A DNA stretch of 64,000 nucleotides from Colwellia sp. (GCA_013215465.1 JABSOW010000010.1:84930-148929); one strand, 5' to 3'; shown: positions 9,691-18,374, numbered from the stretch's first letter. The notes: a model not told the origin generated them from the sequence alone. A program made the numbers and translations.

Positions 9691-9732
9691 TAAAAAAATG
9701 CGAATTCGCTAGCTTTTTTAACGAATTCGCAT
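9691..9732 (-). terminator. Rho-independent terminator after tyrS
   Basis: On the minus strand a perfect 11-bp stem (ATGCGAATTCG pairing with CGAATTCGCAT, 9722-9732 with 9698-9708) and a 13-base loop are followed by seven Ts (9697-9691). It starts 20 bases after the tyrS stop. It separates the decarboxylase-synthetase unit from the importer operon. A third CGAATTCGC lies just beyond at 9680-9688. Confidence 0.85.
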
Positions 9733-9751
9733 CTTTACTTAAAACAAGCCT

Positions 9752-11008
9752 CTATATGACTAAGGCAAATGACTTTTTCCCCTTACTAATTAAGCTATAT
9801 CTACCATACAAGTTATCTGTTAGCTGTAACTTGTAATCTTGGTCATTTATCTTGTTACCATTAAGGCTAATAGCGTTCGCTTTTATTAAATAACGAGCAT
9901 TAGTTGCGCTTTTTGCTAAACCCGATTCAACCAACAGTTTCGCTAAAGAAGTATTCATTTCATTCCTAGTTGTTTTGCTAATAGCTGAAGATTCTAATTG
10001 TTTAAAATCTTCCACTGTAAGCTCTGCCGCTTTACCATTAAAAAGTGTTTCGCTTAATTTAATTGCACTTTTCAGTGATTCATTGCCGTGAATAAACTTG
10101 GTTACTTGTTCTGCTAAAACCCTTTGTGCACCTCGCACATGTGGAGCTTTGTTATGTATTTTTACTAATTCAGATATTTCATCAAGTGATAAAAAAGTAT
10201 AAATTTTTAAAAAACGCTCTACATCGGCATCCTGTGTATTCAACCAAAACTGGTAAAAAGCGTAAGGTGATGTTTTATCAGAATCTAACCAGACAGTTCC
10301 TGTCTCGGTCTTACCAAATTTAGTACCGTCTTCCTTCAGCATAAGAGGCATTGTCATACCAAAAACTTCTTTCCCGTGTAATCTTTTGGTTAAATCAATA
10401 CCACTAATAATATTGCCCATTTGATCATTGCCACCAATTTGCAACAATACGCCTTGTTGACTCAAGTGAGCAAAGTCAAAGCCTTGTAGTAATGAGTAAG
10501 AAAACTCTGTATATGAAATACCTTTTTCCTCTCTATCCAGTCGTTGCTTAACACTTTTCTTTCGGATCATATTGTTAACCGAAAAGTATCGACCAATATC
10601 ACGTAAAAATACTTGTACCGACATATTGCCGAACCAGTCTTTATTGTTAACAAGTCGTGCTGCATTTTCCCCATCGAAAGAAATTATTTTCTTCATTTGT
10701 TTCGTTAATTTAGTTGCCCATGTATTAATCACATCCAAAGAAATCTTATCTCGCTCTTGTTCTTTAAATGATGGGTCCCCGCAAGAGGCCGTAAACTCAC
10801 CAATCAAAACCGTTGGTTTATGGCCTGCTCGTTGTAATCTAGCTAGCAACATAAAAGGACATAAATGCCCCACATGCCCACTACCTTCTGTAGGGTCAAT
10901 GCCACAGTAAACACCTATTGATTCATTTTCTAATAGCTCAGATAAAGCTATTTCGTTGGTAATCTCAGCAATCGCACCACGCAGTTTTAATTCTTCTAAA
11001 GTATTCAT
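9752..11008 (-). CDS. tyrS: Tyrosyl-tRNA synthetase
   Basis: Class I aminoacyl-tRNA synthetase that charges tRNA-Tyr. The ATP-binding HIGH motif appears as HVGH (45-48) after YCGIDPT (34-40), the KMSKS equivalent is KFGKT near 229-233, and a C-terminal S4-like RNA-binding segment (LAKSATNARYLIKANAISLNG) closes the 418-aa protein. I take the ATG at 11008 over the one at 11014 because GAGG sits 9 bases ahead of it and only about 3 ahead of the earlier one. The gene follows a tyrosine decarboxylase, an arrangement known from tyramine clusters of lactic acid bacteria, where the linked synthetase is tyrosine-regulated. Whether this is the only tyrS of the genome cannot be seen. Confidence 0.95.
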   Translation of the reverse strand: MNTLEELKLRGAIAEITNEIALSELLENESIGVYCGIDPTEGSGHVGHLCPFMLLARLQRAGHKPTVLIGEFTASCGDPSFKEQERDKISLDVINTWATKLTKQMKKIISFDGENAARLVNNKDWFGNMSVQVFLRDIGRYFSVNNMIRKKSVKQRLDREEKGISYTEFSYSLLQGFDFAHLSQQGVLLQIGGNDQMGNIISGIDLTKRLHGKEVFGMTMPLMLKEDGTKFGKTETGTVWLDSDKTSPYAFYQFWLNTQDADVERFLKIYTFLSLDEISELVKIHNKAPHVRGAQRVLAEQVTKFIHGNESLKSAIKLSETLFNGKAAELTVEDFKQLESSAISKTTRNEMNTSLAKLLVESGLAKSATNARYLIKANAISLNGNKINDQDYKLQLTDNLYGRYSLISKGKKSFALVI

Positions 11009-11025
11009 TCTCATATACCTCTATA

Positions 11026-11053
11026 GTTCGCCCTAGAAACTACTAGGGCGAAC
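11026..11053. promoter_or_regulatory. Perfect 11-bp hairpin between decarboxylase and tyrS
   Basis: GTTCGCCCTAG and CTAGGGCGAAC pair perfectly around a 6-base loop. On the minus strand, where both genes lie, no T-run follows, so it is not an ordinary terminator for them. It sits 10 bases after the decarboxylase stop and 18 before the tyrS start. It could stabilise the upstream message or tune read-through into tyrS. The plus-strand side does have GATTTTTAATTT after the stem, but no plus-strand gene ends here. Confidence 0.6.
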
Positions 11054-11063
11054 GATTTTTAAT

Positions 11064-12830
11064 TTAAGCGGCTTCTTCTATCGCTGCTTGATTCAAAATG
11101 TCTGCAACTACTTGTGTAATCTTTGACTTAAAATTAATCCAAAACTTTTCTAGAGCTTCTTCAGAAGCTAAGGCAGGATCCATCATAATTCCGCGTAACA
11201 CGTGCAAGTTAGGTTCACGCTCTAAGTCAGAAGTATCAAAACCACACTTTTCTACATAAGGTTTTAATGCTTTTGATAATGAAGAGATAGGCAAAGTTGT
11301 TGACGCCAAAAATAACTCAGGCTTACTTCCTACCCCCACATAATGACATTTTTCAAATATCTGTTGATTAAGGTTATTTGAGGCCTTTAAAGAACCATTG
11401 ATTTCATTGATAGCGAATAAAACAGCATTGAAGTCAATTTTATTGGTTACAGGAGTGATATTAAAATACCGACCATTTACAACAAAACTTCCATCTTCTA
11501 ACATTAAGCGAACTACATTTTGAGCAGGTTTGATGGTGCCGCTAATCAATTCCCCATAGCCAGAACAGTCCAGCGGGAGCAATTTATTGGCAGCAAAAAG
11601 AGCAGCAGCAACCGCTCCCGGACGACTTCCTTCAATACTTGAAACACCTAGGGATGGATTACTTTCATCATGATCAAAAACATAAGAAGCTTGTTTACTT
11701 AACACAGCTAAATGTTGCTTATATTTATAACAAAGAACACATGAACCATAAGGGACATAGCCCATTTTATGAGGGTCAATAACAACACTATCTGCTTCTT
11801 TCATAGATATCAGTGCTGCATATGTTGAGCTATCCATATCAATATCCAGCTCATCATAAGCTAATAAAGTACCATCCGGGTTTGTGATAACCGTCTTTAG
11901 ATAACCACCAAAAGCTGCATCTAAGTGTATATAAAAGGATGCTCCATAGTGTTCTTCCATTCTCGTACGGAAAGCCACAACTTCATGTAACGGATCAACA
12001 GCACCTTCTTCTGTTGTGCCCATTATGACAACAACAGCTATAATTGGAGTTCCTTCTTTAATACACTTTTCTACTTTTTCAAAAAGATTTTCAATGTCCA
12101 TTCTAAAGTTTTTATCCACTTTAATCTTTTCAATATCATCAAGAGGAATTGATGCCTTAACACAAGCATCTTGCACTGAATAATGTGCTGTTTCAGCCTT
12201 AAAAACTTTGCCTCGAAATTGAGTACATTCACTTTTCTTTGCAGAAATTAATATTTCTTCTAACATGTCTTGCTGATTTAATTTATCCATTAATACAGCA
12301 ACACCTTTAGTTGAAAGGTTAGCTCGTTCTTGACGACTAAAAGGCAGAAGATGACGGGTTTTAGGATTTAAATAGACAGCATGAGAAACTTGTTTTAATA
12401 ATTTAGCTGTTAATATGGCTTGAGTGTTACCTAATGTCCCGCCACTCATCATAAGACCTGAGGATTCAGAACCATATCCAATTAAGGCACAGAAGTTTTC
12501 GATATTCTGGTGTTCATAAAACGTAGTGGTCGGACTGCTTTGAGCTGTGACATTGTTTGGGTTGTATATGCTAACCGCAGCCTGAACTGCCACCGCAATA
12601 GGCAATACAGCATAGTTCATATGACCAAAGTACTTCTGACTATCTTCCCAAGGAATATGATTTTTATCTACCTCCTGAAGTATGTCAGTGAAAATGCGTT
12701 TTTGGCGTTTATACATATTACGATCTTCTTCTGACCACTCCTCAGAAGCACTTTCAGCGTTTTCACGAACTTTTGAAATATCACTAAACATGTGTAGATA
12801 TGAACTTTCATTAAATAGTTGCTTACTCAT
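11064..12830 (-). CDS. tyrDC: PLP-dependent tyrosine decarboxylase
   Basis: Group II pyridoxal-phosphate decarboxylase of 588 aa, the size of bacterial tyrosine decarboxylases (about 600-625). The Schiff-base lysine lies in VVIDPHKMGYVPYGS (Lys355). Other conserved pieces are SGGTLGNTQAI (cofactor phosphate binding), AHYSVQDA (ring-stacking His) and IHLDAAFGGY (Asp-Ala-Ala contact to the pyridine nitrogen). It would convert tyrosine, and possibly DOPA or phenylalanine, to the amine and CO2 in the cytoplasm. I start at the ATG at 12830 because AGGAG lies 7 bases upstream; the frame could extend 10 codons further without support. It is followed by tyrS, as in known tyramine operons, but no tyrosine/tyramine antiporter (tyrP) is next to it. 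Substrate choice is from family resemblance. Confidence 0.88.
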   Translation of the reverse strand: MSKQLFNESSYLHMFSDISKVRENAESASEEWSEEDRNMYKRQKRIFTDILQEVDKNHIPWEDSQKYFGHMNYAVLPIAVAVQAAVSIYNPNNVTAQSSPTTTFYEHQNIENFCALIGYGSESSGLMMSGGTLGNTQAILTAKLLKQVSHAVYLNPKTRHLLPFSRQERANLSTKGVAVLMDKLNQQDMLEEILISAKKSECTQFRGKVFKAETAHYSVQDACVKASIPLDDIEKIKVDKNFRMDIENLFEKVEKCIKEGTPIIAVVVIMGTTEEGAVDPLHEVVAFRTRMEEHYGASFYIHLDAAFGGYLKTVITNPDGTLLAYDELDIDMDSSTYAALISMKEADSVVIDPHKMGYVPYGSCVLCYKYKQHLAVLSKQASYVFDHDESNPSLGVSSIEGSRPGAVAAALFAANKLLPLDCSGYGELISGTIKPAQNVVRLMLEDGSFVVNGRYFNITPVTNKIDFNAVLFAINEINGSLKASNNLNQQIFEKCHYVGVGSKPELFLASTTLPISSLSKALKPYVEKCGFDTSDLEREPNLHVLRGIMMDPALASEEALEKFWINFKSKITQVVADILNQAAIEEAA

Positions 12831-13471
12831 TGTTATTCTCCTAGTAATGATAATTAACACTGACTGTAAATAAATTTTCGATCCTAGAACATTTATTTAC
12901 TACTAACGGTAATATCAACAAGTGTGCCAACCATTAACCAACTGTTTTTTATGGATTATATTAAATGCGCATCATCTAAACCAAGGCGAATTGGATGTTT
13001 TACAAAGTGAATTCGAGGAAGGTTTATGCGAATTAAAGTACTTTCCTTGTAAGCGGGAATAAATTTTCTTCACAAAAGTGGGCATTATCATTTGAAAGGT
13101 GATTTGAAATGGTTTGCCTTCACTGAAGATGGCTAATAACAAAGTAAGTTAATACTCTTTTCAATACTAGTATAAGTGAATTATACAAGCCCTATTCCCG
13201 CAACTCAGGGCCAACCTCAAGATTATGCTTTCGTTGGGGATAAAACCGTGTTGTAAAAAATGATATGGAAGTTGCCAGGGATGGCGTCGTTTTCCTGGCT
13301 ACAATTTACTAGATCATCGACTATAGAAGAAATATTATTTATTAAGATAAATTGTATTTTTGAATTACAGCGTTCAACCTAAATGTGTAATAATTAGTAT
13401 TCTGAAATGTGGTTAATGCATTCAAAGACTCTACAAGGCCTTTCTTAGCGAGCGTACATTCCTTTTTACGG
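12831..13471. other. Non-coding gap upstream of decarboxylase
   Basis: No gene recognised in about 640 bases. The decarboxylase promoter should lie at the left end, with a possible TTTACA box about 40 bases before its start on the minus strand. A small inverted repeat GCCAGG/CCTGGC is at 13274-13299. Short open stretches near 12990-13060 look like decayed coding sequence but match nothing I know. Confidence 0.4.
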
Positions 13472-14077
13472 TTATTTCTTACATAAAACCGGCCATCCGT
13501 AAAGTGTACGCCAAGCAGATTCAACAGCACAACGGCCACTCTCTGACTCCAACAAAGTTTTAATATAAAGTTTTTGCGACTCTTTAATACCAGGAATATC
13601 ATCAATCATATTAATGTGAAAAAGGTACGCAGACCATTTATGCCTTGATAAGTTGTAATTTTTGATACCCAATGCACCTGTGCCATCAGAAGTAAAAAAA
13701 TGAGCCCTCAATCTAGACATGACTTTGCTCCTATGTCCGTTGTAGATTACATAAATGCCGTTGTCTGCGCAGAGGTTTCCGCTAAGAATACTAACGTTTT
13801 TTGTCGATTGAACGCCGAAGTCACAGCCTGAACTAGGTAAATTTTCAGGCCGAGCTAAACTTGTTAACTGCTCGCAAGTAATATCGCATGAAATCCAATA
13901 AAGGCCTTCTTTATTGCACCACAGCCCTTGAGTGTTTTGTTCAACCCAATCTTTTAGAAAAGCGTTATCCTCCCATGCGGCTCTAGAGCCAAAATTGAGC
14001 TCAGCTTTGTGTTCCCAGACTAATTTTGTAATTTCAGTTAAATTCAATGATCTATTCCTAGTTCCTACCACCAGCAT
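13472..14077 (-). CDS. Hypothetical protein with GIY-YIG-like nuclease segment
   Basis: A 201-aa protein. The C-terminal half has a GIY-YIG-like layout: GIYVIYNG (about 107-114) as the signature strand, an Arg-containing helix (VMSRLRAHF), then TGALGIKNYNLS, a central W, and a C-terminal ESAWRTLYGWPVL. These match the signature strand, the Arg helix and the closing strand of uncharacterised GIY-YIG proteins found in mobile and defence regions. The N-terminal half is unassigned. Membership rests on pattern recognition only; the canonical Glu-metal ligand may be the E of KESQKLYI. The gene stands alone, 44 bases downstream of another hypothetical gene on the same strand. Confidence 0.55.
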   Translation of the reverse strand: MLVVGTRNRSLNLTEITKLVWEHKAELNFGSRAAWEDNAFLKDWVEQNTQGLWCNKEGLYWISCDITCEQLTSLARPENLPSSGCDFGVQSTKNVSILSGNLCADNGIYVIYNGHRSKVMSRLRAHFFTSDGTGALGIKNYNLSRHKWSAYLFHINMIDDIPGIKESQKLYIKTLLESESGRCAVESAWRTLYGWPVLCKK

Positions 14078-14121
14078 ATACTACGCTAGCTATCTGCTAA
14101 TATTGGCTTAAGAGCTCTCAG

Positions 14122-14655
14122 TTACACATTTGCTAAAGAAATCCATTGATCTCCAGATAAAATCTGGATTTTATCAAAAGGAATTCCGCTATTGCTTAGT
14201 TCATCATCATTTCGCTCTACCAACCAATACAATGATGCAGGATCCTCAATACCATTTTTTTTTGCTAAATCATCAATACTATGATTAAAACCTTCTAGTT
14301 CAATATTCTCGTCTGTAAAGCGTAAAACATTATATTTAGTTGGCCCAGCTACATTATTGTATTGACCAGCTTCATCGATGGCTACACGTTCATATCGCCA
14401 TGCACATACCCTAAATATACTAACCAAGTTAGCGTCGGGCCCGTTTAATAAATTTTCATCGATATTAATAAACAATCTATGGGGGTACTTTATTTTTACC
14501 TTAATGTCACGCCAACCTTTGCTCCAATTAAAACCTTTTAACTTCTTATCTTTTATGATGTCATTAATTTTCTTGTCTGTGGTTACATGGTACAAGTACA
14601 TAAAACCTTCGCTCACTTCTATCTGTTGTATATCGAAAAATTCGCCATGTTCCAC
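14122..14655 (-). CDS. Hypothetical protein
   Basis: A 177-aa frame opening with GTG. A better start may be the internal ATG at 14601 (MYLYHVTTDKKINDII), which has AAGG 4 bases ahead. The YLYHVT...I...KKLKG opening recalls small ADP-ribosyltransferase-fold or RNA 2'-phosphotransferase-like proteins, but no catalytic set is recognisable, so I do not assign that function. The rest contains charged loops and two Trp-rich patches (WSKGWRDI, CAWRYERV). It probably shares transcription with the GIY-YIG-like gene downstream. Confidence 0.5.
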   Translation of the reverse strand: MEHGEFFDIQQIEVSEGFMYLYHVTTDKKINDIIKDKKLKGFNWSKGWRDIKVKIKYPHRLFINIDENLLNGPDANLVSIFRVCAWRYERVAIDEAGQYNNVAGPTKYNVLRFTDENIELEGFNHSIDDLAKKNGIEDPASLYWLVERNDDELSNSGIPFDKIQILSGDQWISLANV

Positions 14656-14922
14656 AATCTTAAAGTTATGCTATATATCTTGCGACTTCATTATTAAATC
14701 GTTTAACTAGCTATTTGTTTTTACTAATACCCCCTATGGTGAGGTACTAGATTAATATCAAAACAAATAATACCTCAACTGTAATTTAAGCGAAATAATT
14801 GTTTGTATTTATTAGTAATAACCTATTATTACGTCACCTCTAATGAAGTTAATCTAGTTGTTTCTATCTAAGTAAAATTACTTGTTTTGTCATGCACAAT
14901 TATCCACCTCACCTTACGACAT

Positions 14923-14979
14923 AAATCCAATTTACACTTACCAACTGCGAATCAAAAACAGCAAAATCCAATTTACACT
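14923..14979. repeat. 16-base direct repeat, two copies 41 bases apart
   Basis: AAATCCAATTTACACT occurs at 14923-14938 and again at 14964-14979. Each copy is followed by a GCGAA within about 20 bases, so the similarity extends loosely beyond the core. It may be a protein-binding site pair of the mobilisation region. Confidence 0.6.
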
Positions 14980-15188
14980 GCTTGTTTGCGAAATAGACAA
15001 ATTACTGCTCTTGAACCTTGCGAAATGAAAAATTGTCGCACTTACCCACTACGACAGAGAAAAGAAATGCTGGCCTCACTTTTAGTAGCGTAGCTGCTGC
15101 CCAAAACGAAAAAAGCATAGTAATTACCAATAAAGTCATTTGTGTTGTCATACAAGACATAAGTGATGTCAGGAATGGCAACGAAATT

Positions 15189-15211
15189 AGGTTTTAACGC
15201 ACTTAAAACCT
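15189..15211. repeat. Inverted repeat, candidate oriT
   Basis: AGGTTTTAA and TTAAAACCT pair perfectly around CGCAC. Read on the minus strand the centre is TTAAGTGCG, which contains TAAGTGCG, the core of the nic region of IncQ-type oriT sites. It lies 365 bases upstream of mobC and the relaxase. No cleavage data are possible from sequence. Confidence 0.4.
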
Positions 15212-15499
15212 CACTAGATTAATCACGGCCATTTGACAAGAAATTACTTTCCGTTATACAAGCACTTAGCAATAGAAAACAACATTAAATAAGAGGATAA
15301 TATAAATAAGAGCTACAGATTTTAGTGCAAAAAAAAGATCAAATCTGACAAAATATTTATTTTTAATATAGTTAGCCAGCAATGTTTTAACTCACTAATT
15401 ACAGGTGCACTACGTGACCTTCCATTAGCTCATACAACGTATTGGTACTCATGCCGGAGGCATTGCGTTAAAAAATAAAGGCATTCGTGTCGAAATAAA

Positions 15500-15559
15500 C
15501 AAAATAATAAAGACAAAAATAATAAAGACAAAAATAATAAAGACAAAAATAATAATAAC
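15500..15559. repeat. 15-base AT-rich tandem repeat ahead of mobC
   Basis: The unit AAAAATAATAAAGAC is present about four times, the first copy a base short and the last diverged. The array ends 16 bases before the mobC ATG and abuts its AAAGGAG ribosome-binding site at 15563-15569. Copy-number change would alter promoter or leader spacing. Confidence 0.8.
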
Positions 15560-15575
15560 AATAAAGGAGTTTGTC

Positions 15576-16001
15576 ATGATTACATCAACTAACAAAAATA
15601 AAGGCGGAGCACCTAAAAAAGCGGTGCTCAAGAACAAGGAAATTAAATTTAGCTGCACAGAAGAGGTTTATGATTTCTTTGTTGAGCAATCTCAAGTCGC
15701 CGGATACGCAACAAAAAAACGCAGTAATGTTTCCAAGTTCCTTCACGACTTTACTCTGACAATGATTCACGAGGGCTATTACCAATCAGTACAAGCACCC
15801 GCAGTATCACGCGACCTTCTCATTGAACTTGTACCTGTCGCCAACAATTTAAACCAAGCAATGCATATTTGTAATACCGCTGTTACTGATTTAAATTTAG
15901 TGGATTTAGGTAAGAAAATTGAAGCTATTAGGCGAGTAATGATGGCGCTCACAACGACTATTTTAGCGCCTAAGGTGAACATAATTAAACAAGGAGAGTA
16001 A
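15576..16001 (+). CDS. mobC: MobC-like relaxosome accessory protein
   Basis: A 141-aa protein of the MobC mobilisation family. It has a basic N-terminal leader, a ribbon-helix-helix-like segment (KEIKFSCTEEVYDFFVEQSQ) and the family signature around VANNLNQAMHICN (about 89-101), matching the NLNQ core of MobC proteins. MobC proteins bind oriT and help the relaxase open DNA for conjugal mobilisation. The start is set by AAGGAG with good spacing. It ends 2 bases before the relaxase gene, a standard mobCA pair. No type IV secretion genes are visible, so transfer would depend on a helper element. Confidence 0.8.
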   Translation: MITSTNKNKGGAPKKAVLKNKEIKFSCTEEVYDFFVEQSQVAGYATKKRSNVSKFLHDFTLTMIHEGYYQSVQAPAVSRDLLIELVPVANNLNQAMHICNTAVTDLNLVDLGKKIEAIRRVMMALTTTILAPKVNIIKQGE

Positions 16002-16003
16002 CT

Positions 16004-17344
16004 ATGTCTACCGCAAACCCAAAAGAATCAAGACCTAGTGTAGGTCCAACCACTATTTATGTTTACAGAGGCGAAGGTCATGAGCACCCTGTTAACGCTA
16101 ACAATGTTATCCATTTAGGCGGTAATATATTAAGTAATCCCTTAATAGTTAACGATGATGGCTCCAAGCATTTTGAGTTAGATGAAATGATTGAAGAGAT
16201 GGAAATGTGGGGAAACTTAAACAAAACCGCAGAGAAAAAATTTAAACACTATATTATTTCAATTGCACCAGAGGATACTGGCAAGGTAAGCACCTCCGAT
16301 TGGATGACCTTGATTAACGAATATATGGGAACAATAGGTTATGGGCCTGATACTAAGTGGACATCAGCATTGCACAATGACACCACTATTGGCCATGCTA
16401 GTAATGAAAAAGGCAAAAATGGGGGGCAACATGCACATATAATTTCCTGTTTAGTCCAAGCATCCAAGGGTAACACGCTGGTTAAAACGTCATTGGATTA
16501 TGAAAAAGGATGGCCAGTTATGCGAGCTTTTGAGAAGCGACATAACCTACGCATTGTCGCAACGCCTGGTTCTGAAGATGACTTTGGCTTTAACTTTACA
16601 AAAGGCCAGATGAAAGGCCACGGCTCACGCCAAGCATGCTTGGATAACGACTGGGGAGCCATTATCAGGGCAAGAATTAAAAACCTTTATGAAACTGACG
16701 GTAAGCCAAAAACCATCAAGGAATTCGCTTTGGGACTCGCTAAGCGCAATATTTCTTTGCAAGCAGTTAATAATGAAGATGGCAGTATCAGAGGGGTTAA
16801 CTACCAGGTTCTTGGCTTCAAAAAGGATGGAAAGGTAATAGACTCTCCATTGATTAGCGGGTCCAACGTAAAAGGTACTCGGTTTACTTGGAACAAGCTC
16901 CAGAAGAATGAAGGCATGAATTACAATTCCAAACGCGATGACAAGTTCATAGGGCTGTCTCCTGCTCCACAAAAATTGATTGCATCAATCAAGATCAATA
17001 AGTCTCAAATGCGTGCAATTAAAATGATGGGTACAAAGTTTAAAGCAGGAAGAACCAGTGGTGGTCACATAGACTTATCGTTTTGTCGTACTAAACATGA
17101 AAGAACTATGGCGCTATTAGTTAAAGCCATTATGGATTTACTTAGCGAATTATTTACTGGGTATGATGTTGAGATTTTTGAGTATACAATCTATGAAAGT
17201 ATCGGACAAAACATAGAATATGACCTTACTGCTGATTCAATAGAAACTGAAAATAAAATCCGTCAATACACTCAGTTTGATGTCTGGAAAGATATTAAAG
17301 ATGACGACAATACACATGACGCCACATTTGATCTAGCCGCATAA
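16004..17344 (+). CDS. Relaxase, MOBP/VirD2-like
   Basis: A 446-aa mobilisation nuclease. The metal-binding histidines appear as SALHND (His124) and GGQHAHIISCL (His143, His145), the motif III layout of the MobA/VirD2 relaxase family. The nicking Tyr is probably one of the early tyrosines (VYRGEG region), not certain. The C-terminal part lacks a primase or helicase domain, in line with its modest length. The start has AAGGAG 6 bases upstream. It would nick oriT and pilot the strand into a recipient together with MobC. Confidence 0.78.
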   Translation: MSTANPKESRPSVGPTTIYVYRGEGHEHPVNANNVIHLGGNILSNPLIVNDDGSKHFELDEMIEEMEMWGNLNKTAEKKFKHYIISIAPEDTGKVSTSDWMTLINEYMGTIGYGPDTKWTSALHNDTTIGHASNEKGKNGGQHAHIISCLVQASKGNTLVKTSLDYEKGWPVMRAFEKRHNLRIVATPGSEDDFGFNFTKGQMKGHGSRQACLDNDWGAIIRARIKNLYETDGKPKTIKEFALGLAKRNISLQAVNNEDGSIRGVNYQVLGFKKDGKVIDSPLISGSNVKGTRFTWNKLQKNEGMNYNSKRDDKFIGLSPAPQKLIASIKINKSQMRAIKMMGTKFKAGRTSGGHIDLSFCRTKHERTMALLVKAIMDLLSELFTGYDVEIFEYTIYESIGQNIEYDLTADSIETENKIRQYTQFDVWKDIKDDDNTHDATFDLAA

Positions 17345-17361
17345 TAAAATTCTTTATATCA

Positions 17362-17382
17362 GCCTAAATTTTTTATTTAGGC
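17362..17382 (+). terminator. Stem-loop after relaxase, weak terminator
   Basis: GCCTAAA and TTTAGGC form a 7-bp stem with a T-rich loop 18 bases after the relaxase stop. No strong T-run follows, so termination efficiency is doubtful. Confidence 0.5.
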
Positions 17383-17396
17383 AATTGCTACTATTT

Positions 17397-17430
17397 GTTT
17401 ACAAACTGCTTTGCAGTTTTGATTGTAAAC
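17397..17430. repeat. Nested inverted repeat after relaxase
   Basis: GTTTACA/TGTAAAC (outer) and AACTGC/GCAGTT (inner) form a two-part hairpin. Function unknown; it could be a recombination or protein-binding site at the edge of the mobilisation module. Confidence 0.5.
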
Positions 17431-17848
17431 TAATAATTGTTGTTGGCCTGCCTTACTCGCTTCGGCTCGTTCGTCAGAATAAAGAACCAGAATTGTTCTA
17501 CAAATATTGTGGATGATTTGATAAATTAATCATATATTTTTGAATATATCTCAGTGTAGAGATCCTAATAAACTATTTTATTTGATTTCAATATATATAG
17601 GAGGACCCTTTTTTAAAAAGTGACAGTAAAAAAGTTAAAATAATTTAGAAATAGTGTTCGTTCGTTTATTAATTACACAAATATAAGTGCTGATTAATAA
17701 TTTATCAAAGAAAGTCACCATTCGACTTAACGCTAATTGTGGTTTAATTTCGAACGAAGTTCGGCCCGGTGTCCAGTTACAATTAATTGATTAGTCGCCC
17801 GATAATTTTCGTAAAATAATGATTTAATTGTTGTTGCATGCTTCAGCC

Positions 17849-18029
17849 TGAACCGATCACCCATTTCGGTATTATCCGATCCTAGGTTTCGGGATTAGCC
17901 ATAAAATTGATCTTGATGGAGAATCTCAAAGAAAAAATAATTTGACTCCATCCGATCACTAGGTATAAATATTAGCTATGAAAAAGAGAGTGAAAAAGGA
18001 GATCGGTTCAAACCGAAATAACTGATCGG
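17849..18029. repeat. Cluster of five CCGATC motifs, both orientations
   Basis: CCGATC is at 17853, 17876 and 17952, and its complement GATCGG at 18001 and 18024. The outer parts extend to a perfect 10-bp inverted repeat, TGAACCGATC (17849-17858) with GATCGGTTCA (18001-18010). CCGATC(A)CTAGG is repeated directly at 17876 and 17952. The rest of the 640-base gap from 17431 holds no gene. This looks like an operator or replication/partition site cluster. Confidence 0.55.
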
Positions 18030-18073
18030 CTCACCCGAAATACGCAAGCTTTCCATTATCTATAATAGAATGA

Positions 18074-18374
18074 TTATACGAGTTTATTTACTCCCGCTTT
18101 TTCAAGCAGGTCACTATATGTAGCCACCATATTAAATTTAACCTTTTCCCCCTCACCTTCACCATTAACTTCTTGCTCTAAACGCTCAAAGTATTTTCTG
18201 GCACATTCAATTTTTGCTTCTTCAATTTTCTTCAGTTGCATTGTCGACATTGAGCCTTTGGTTTCTGCGACAAATAGAATATGCTTTACAGAGCCGTCTT
18301 TAAAAGCGATAGCCCAATCAGGGTTACCGTTAGTAAACGAAAATGTGTACTCAACATGAACCCTTTCAGAATAG
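18074..18374 (-). pseudogene. Type III restriction enzyme (Res) C-terminal relic
   Basis: About 97 codons read as the end of a type III Res subunit: [16 protein letters not shown], the nuclease core FVAETKGS, then [14 protein letters not shown] and [13 protein letters not shown] before a TAA. This is the PD-(D/E)XK cleavage domain, with the PD, E and K residues still present. The helicase part and a Mod subunit are absent. The upstream frame meets stops at 18375, exactly where a repeated sequence begins, so a rearrangement cut the gene. No start codon or ribosome-binding site is available, so it should be non-functional. Confidence 0.8.

Larger units (their letters stand above)
14656..15575. 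other. Gene-poor leader of mobilisation module
   Basis: About 900 AT-rich bases before mobC with no credible gene. It holds a 16-base direct repeat, a 9-bp inverted repeat and a 15-base tandem repeat, listed separately. This is the expected place for the oriT of the mobilisation module. Confidence 0.5.

Noticed and set aside
15500..15559. CRISPR-like or coding repeat on the minus strand
   Set aside because: Units are head to tail at 15 bases without spacers; the opposing open frame (IIFVFIIFVF repeats) is a product of the low-complexity array.
18074..18374. Active type III restriction-modification system
   Set aside because: Only the last third of the Res nuclease domain remains, without start codon, helicase part or Mod subunit.
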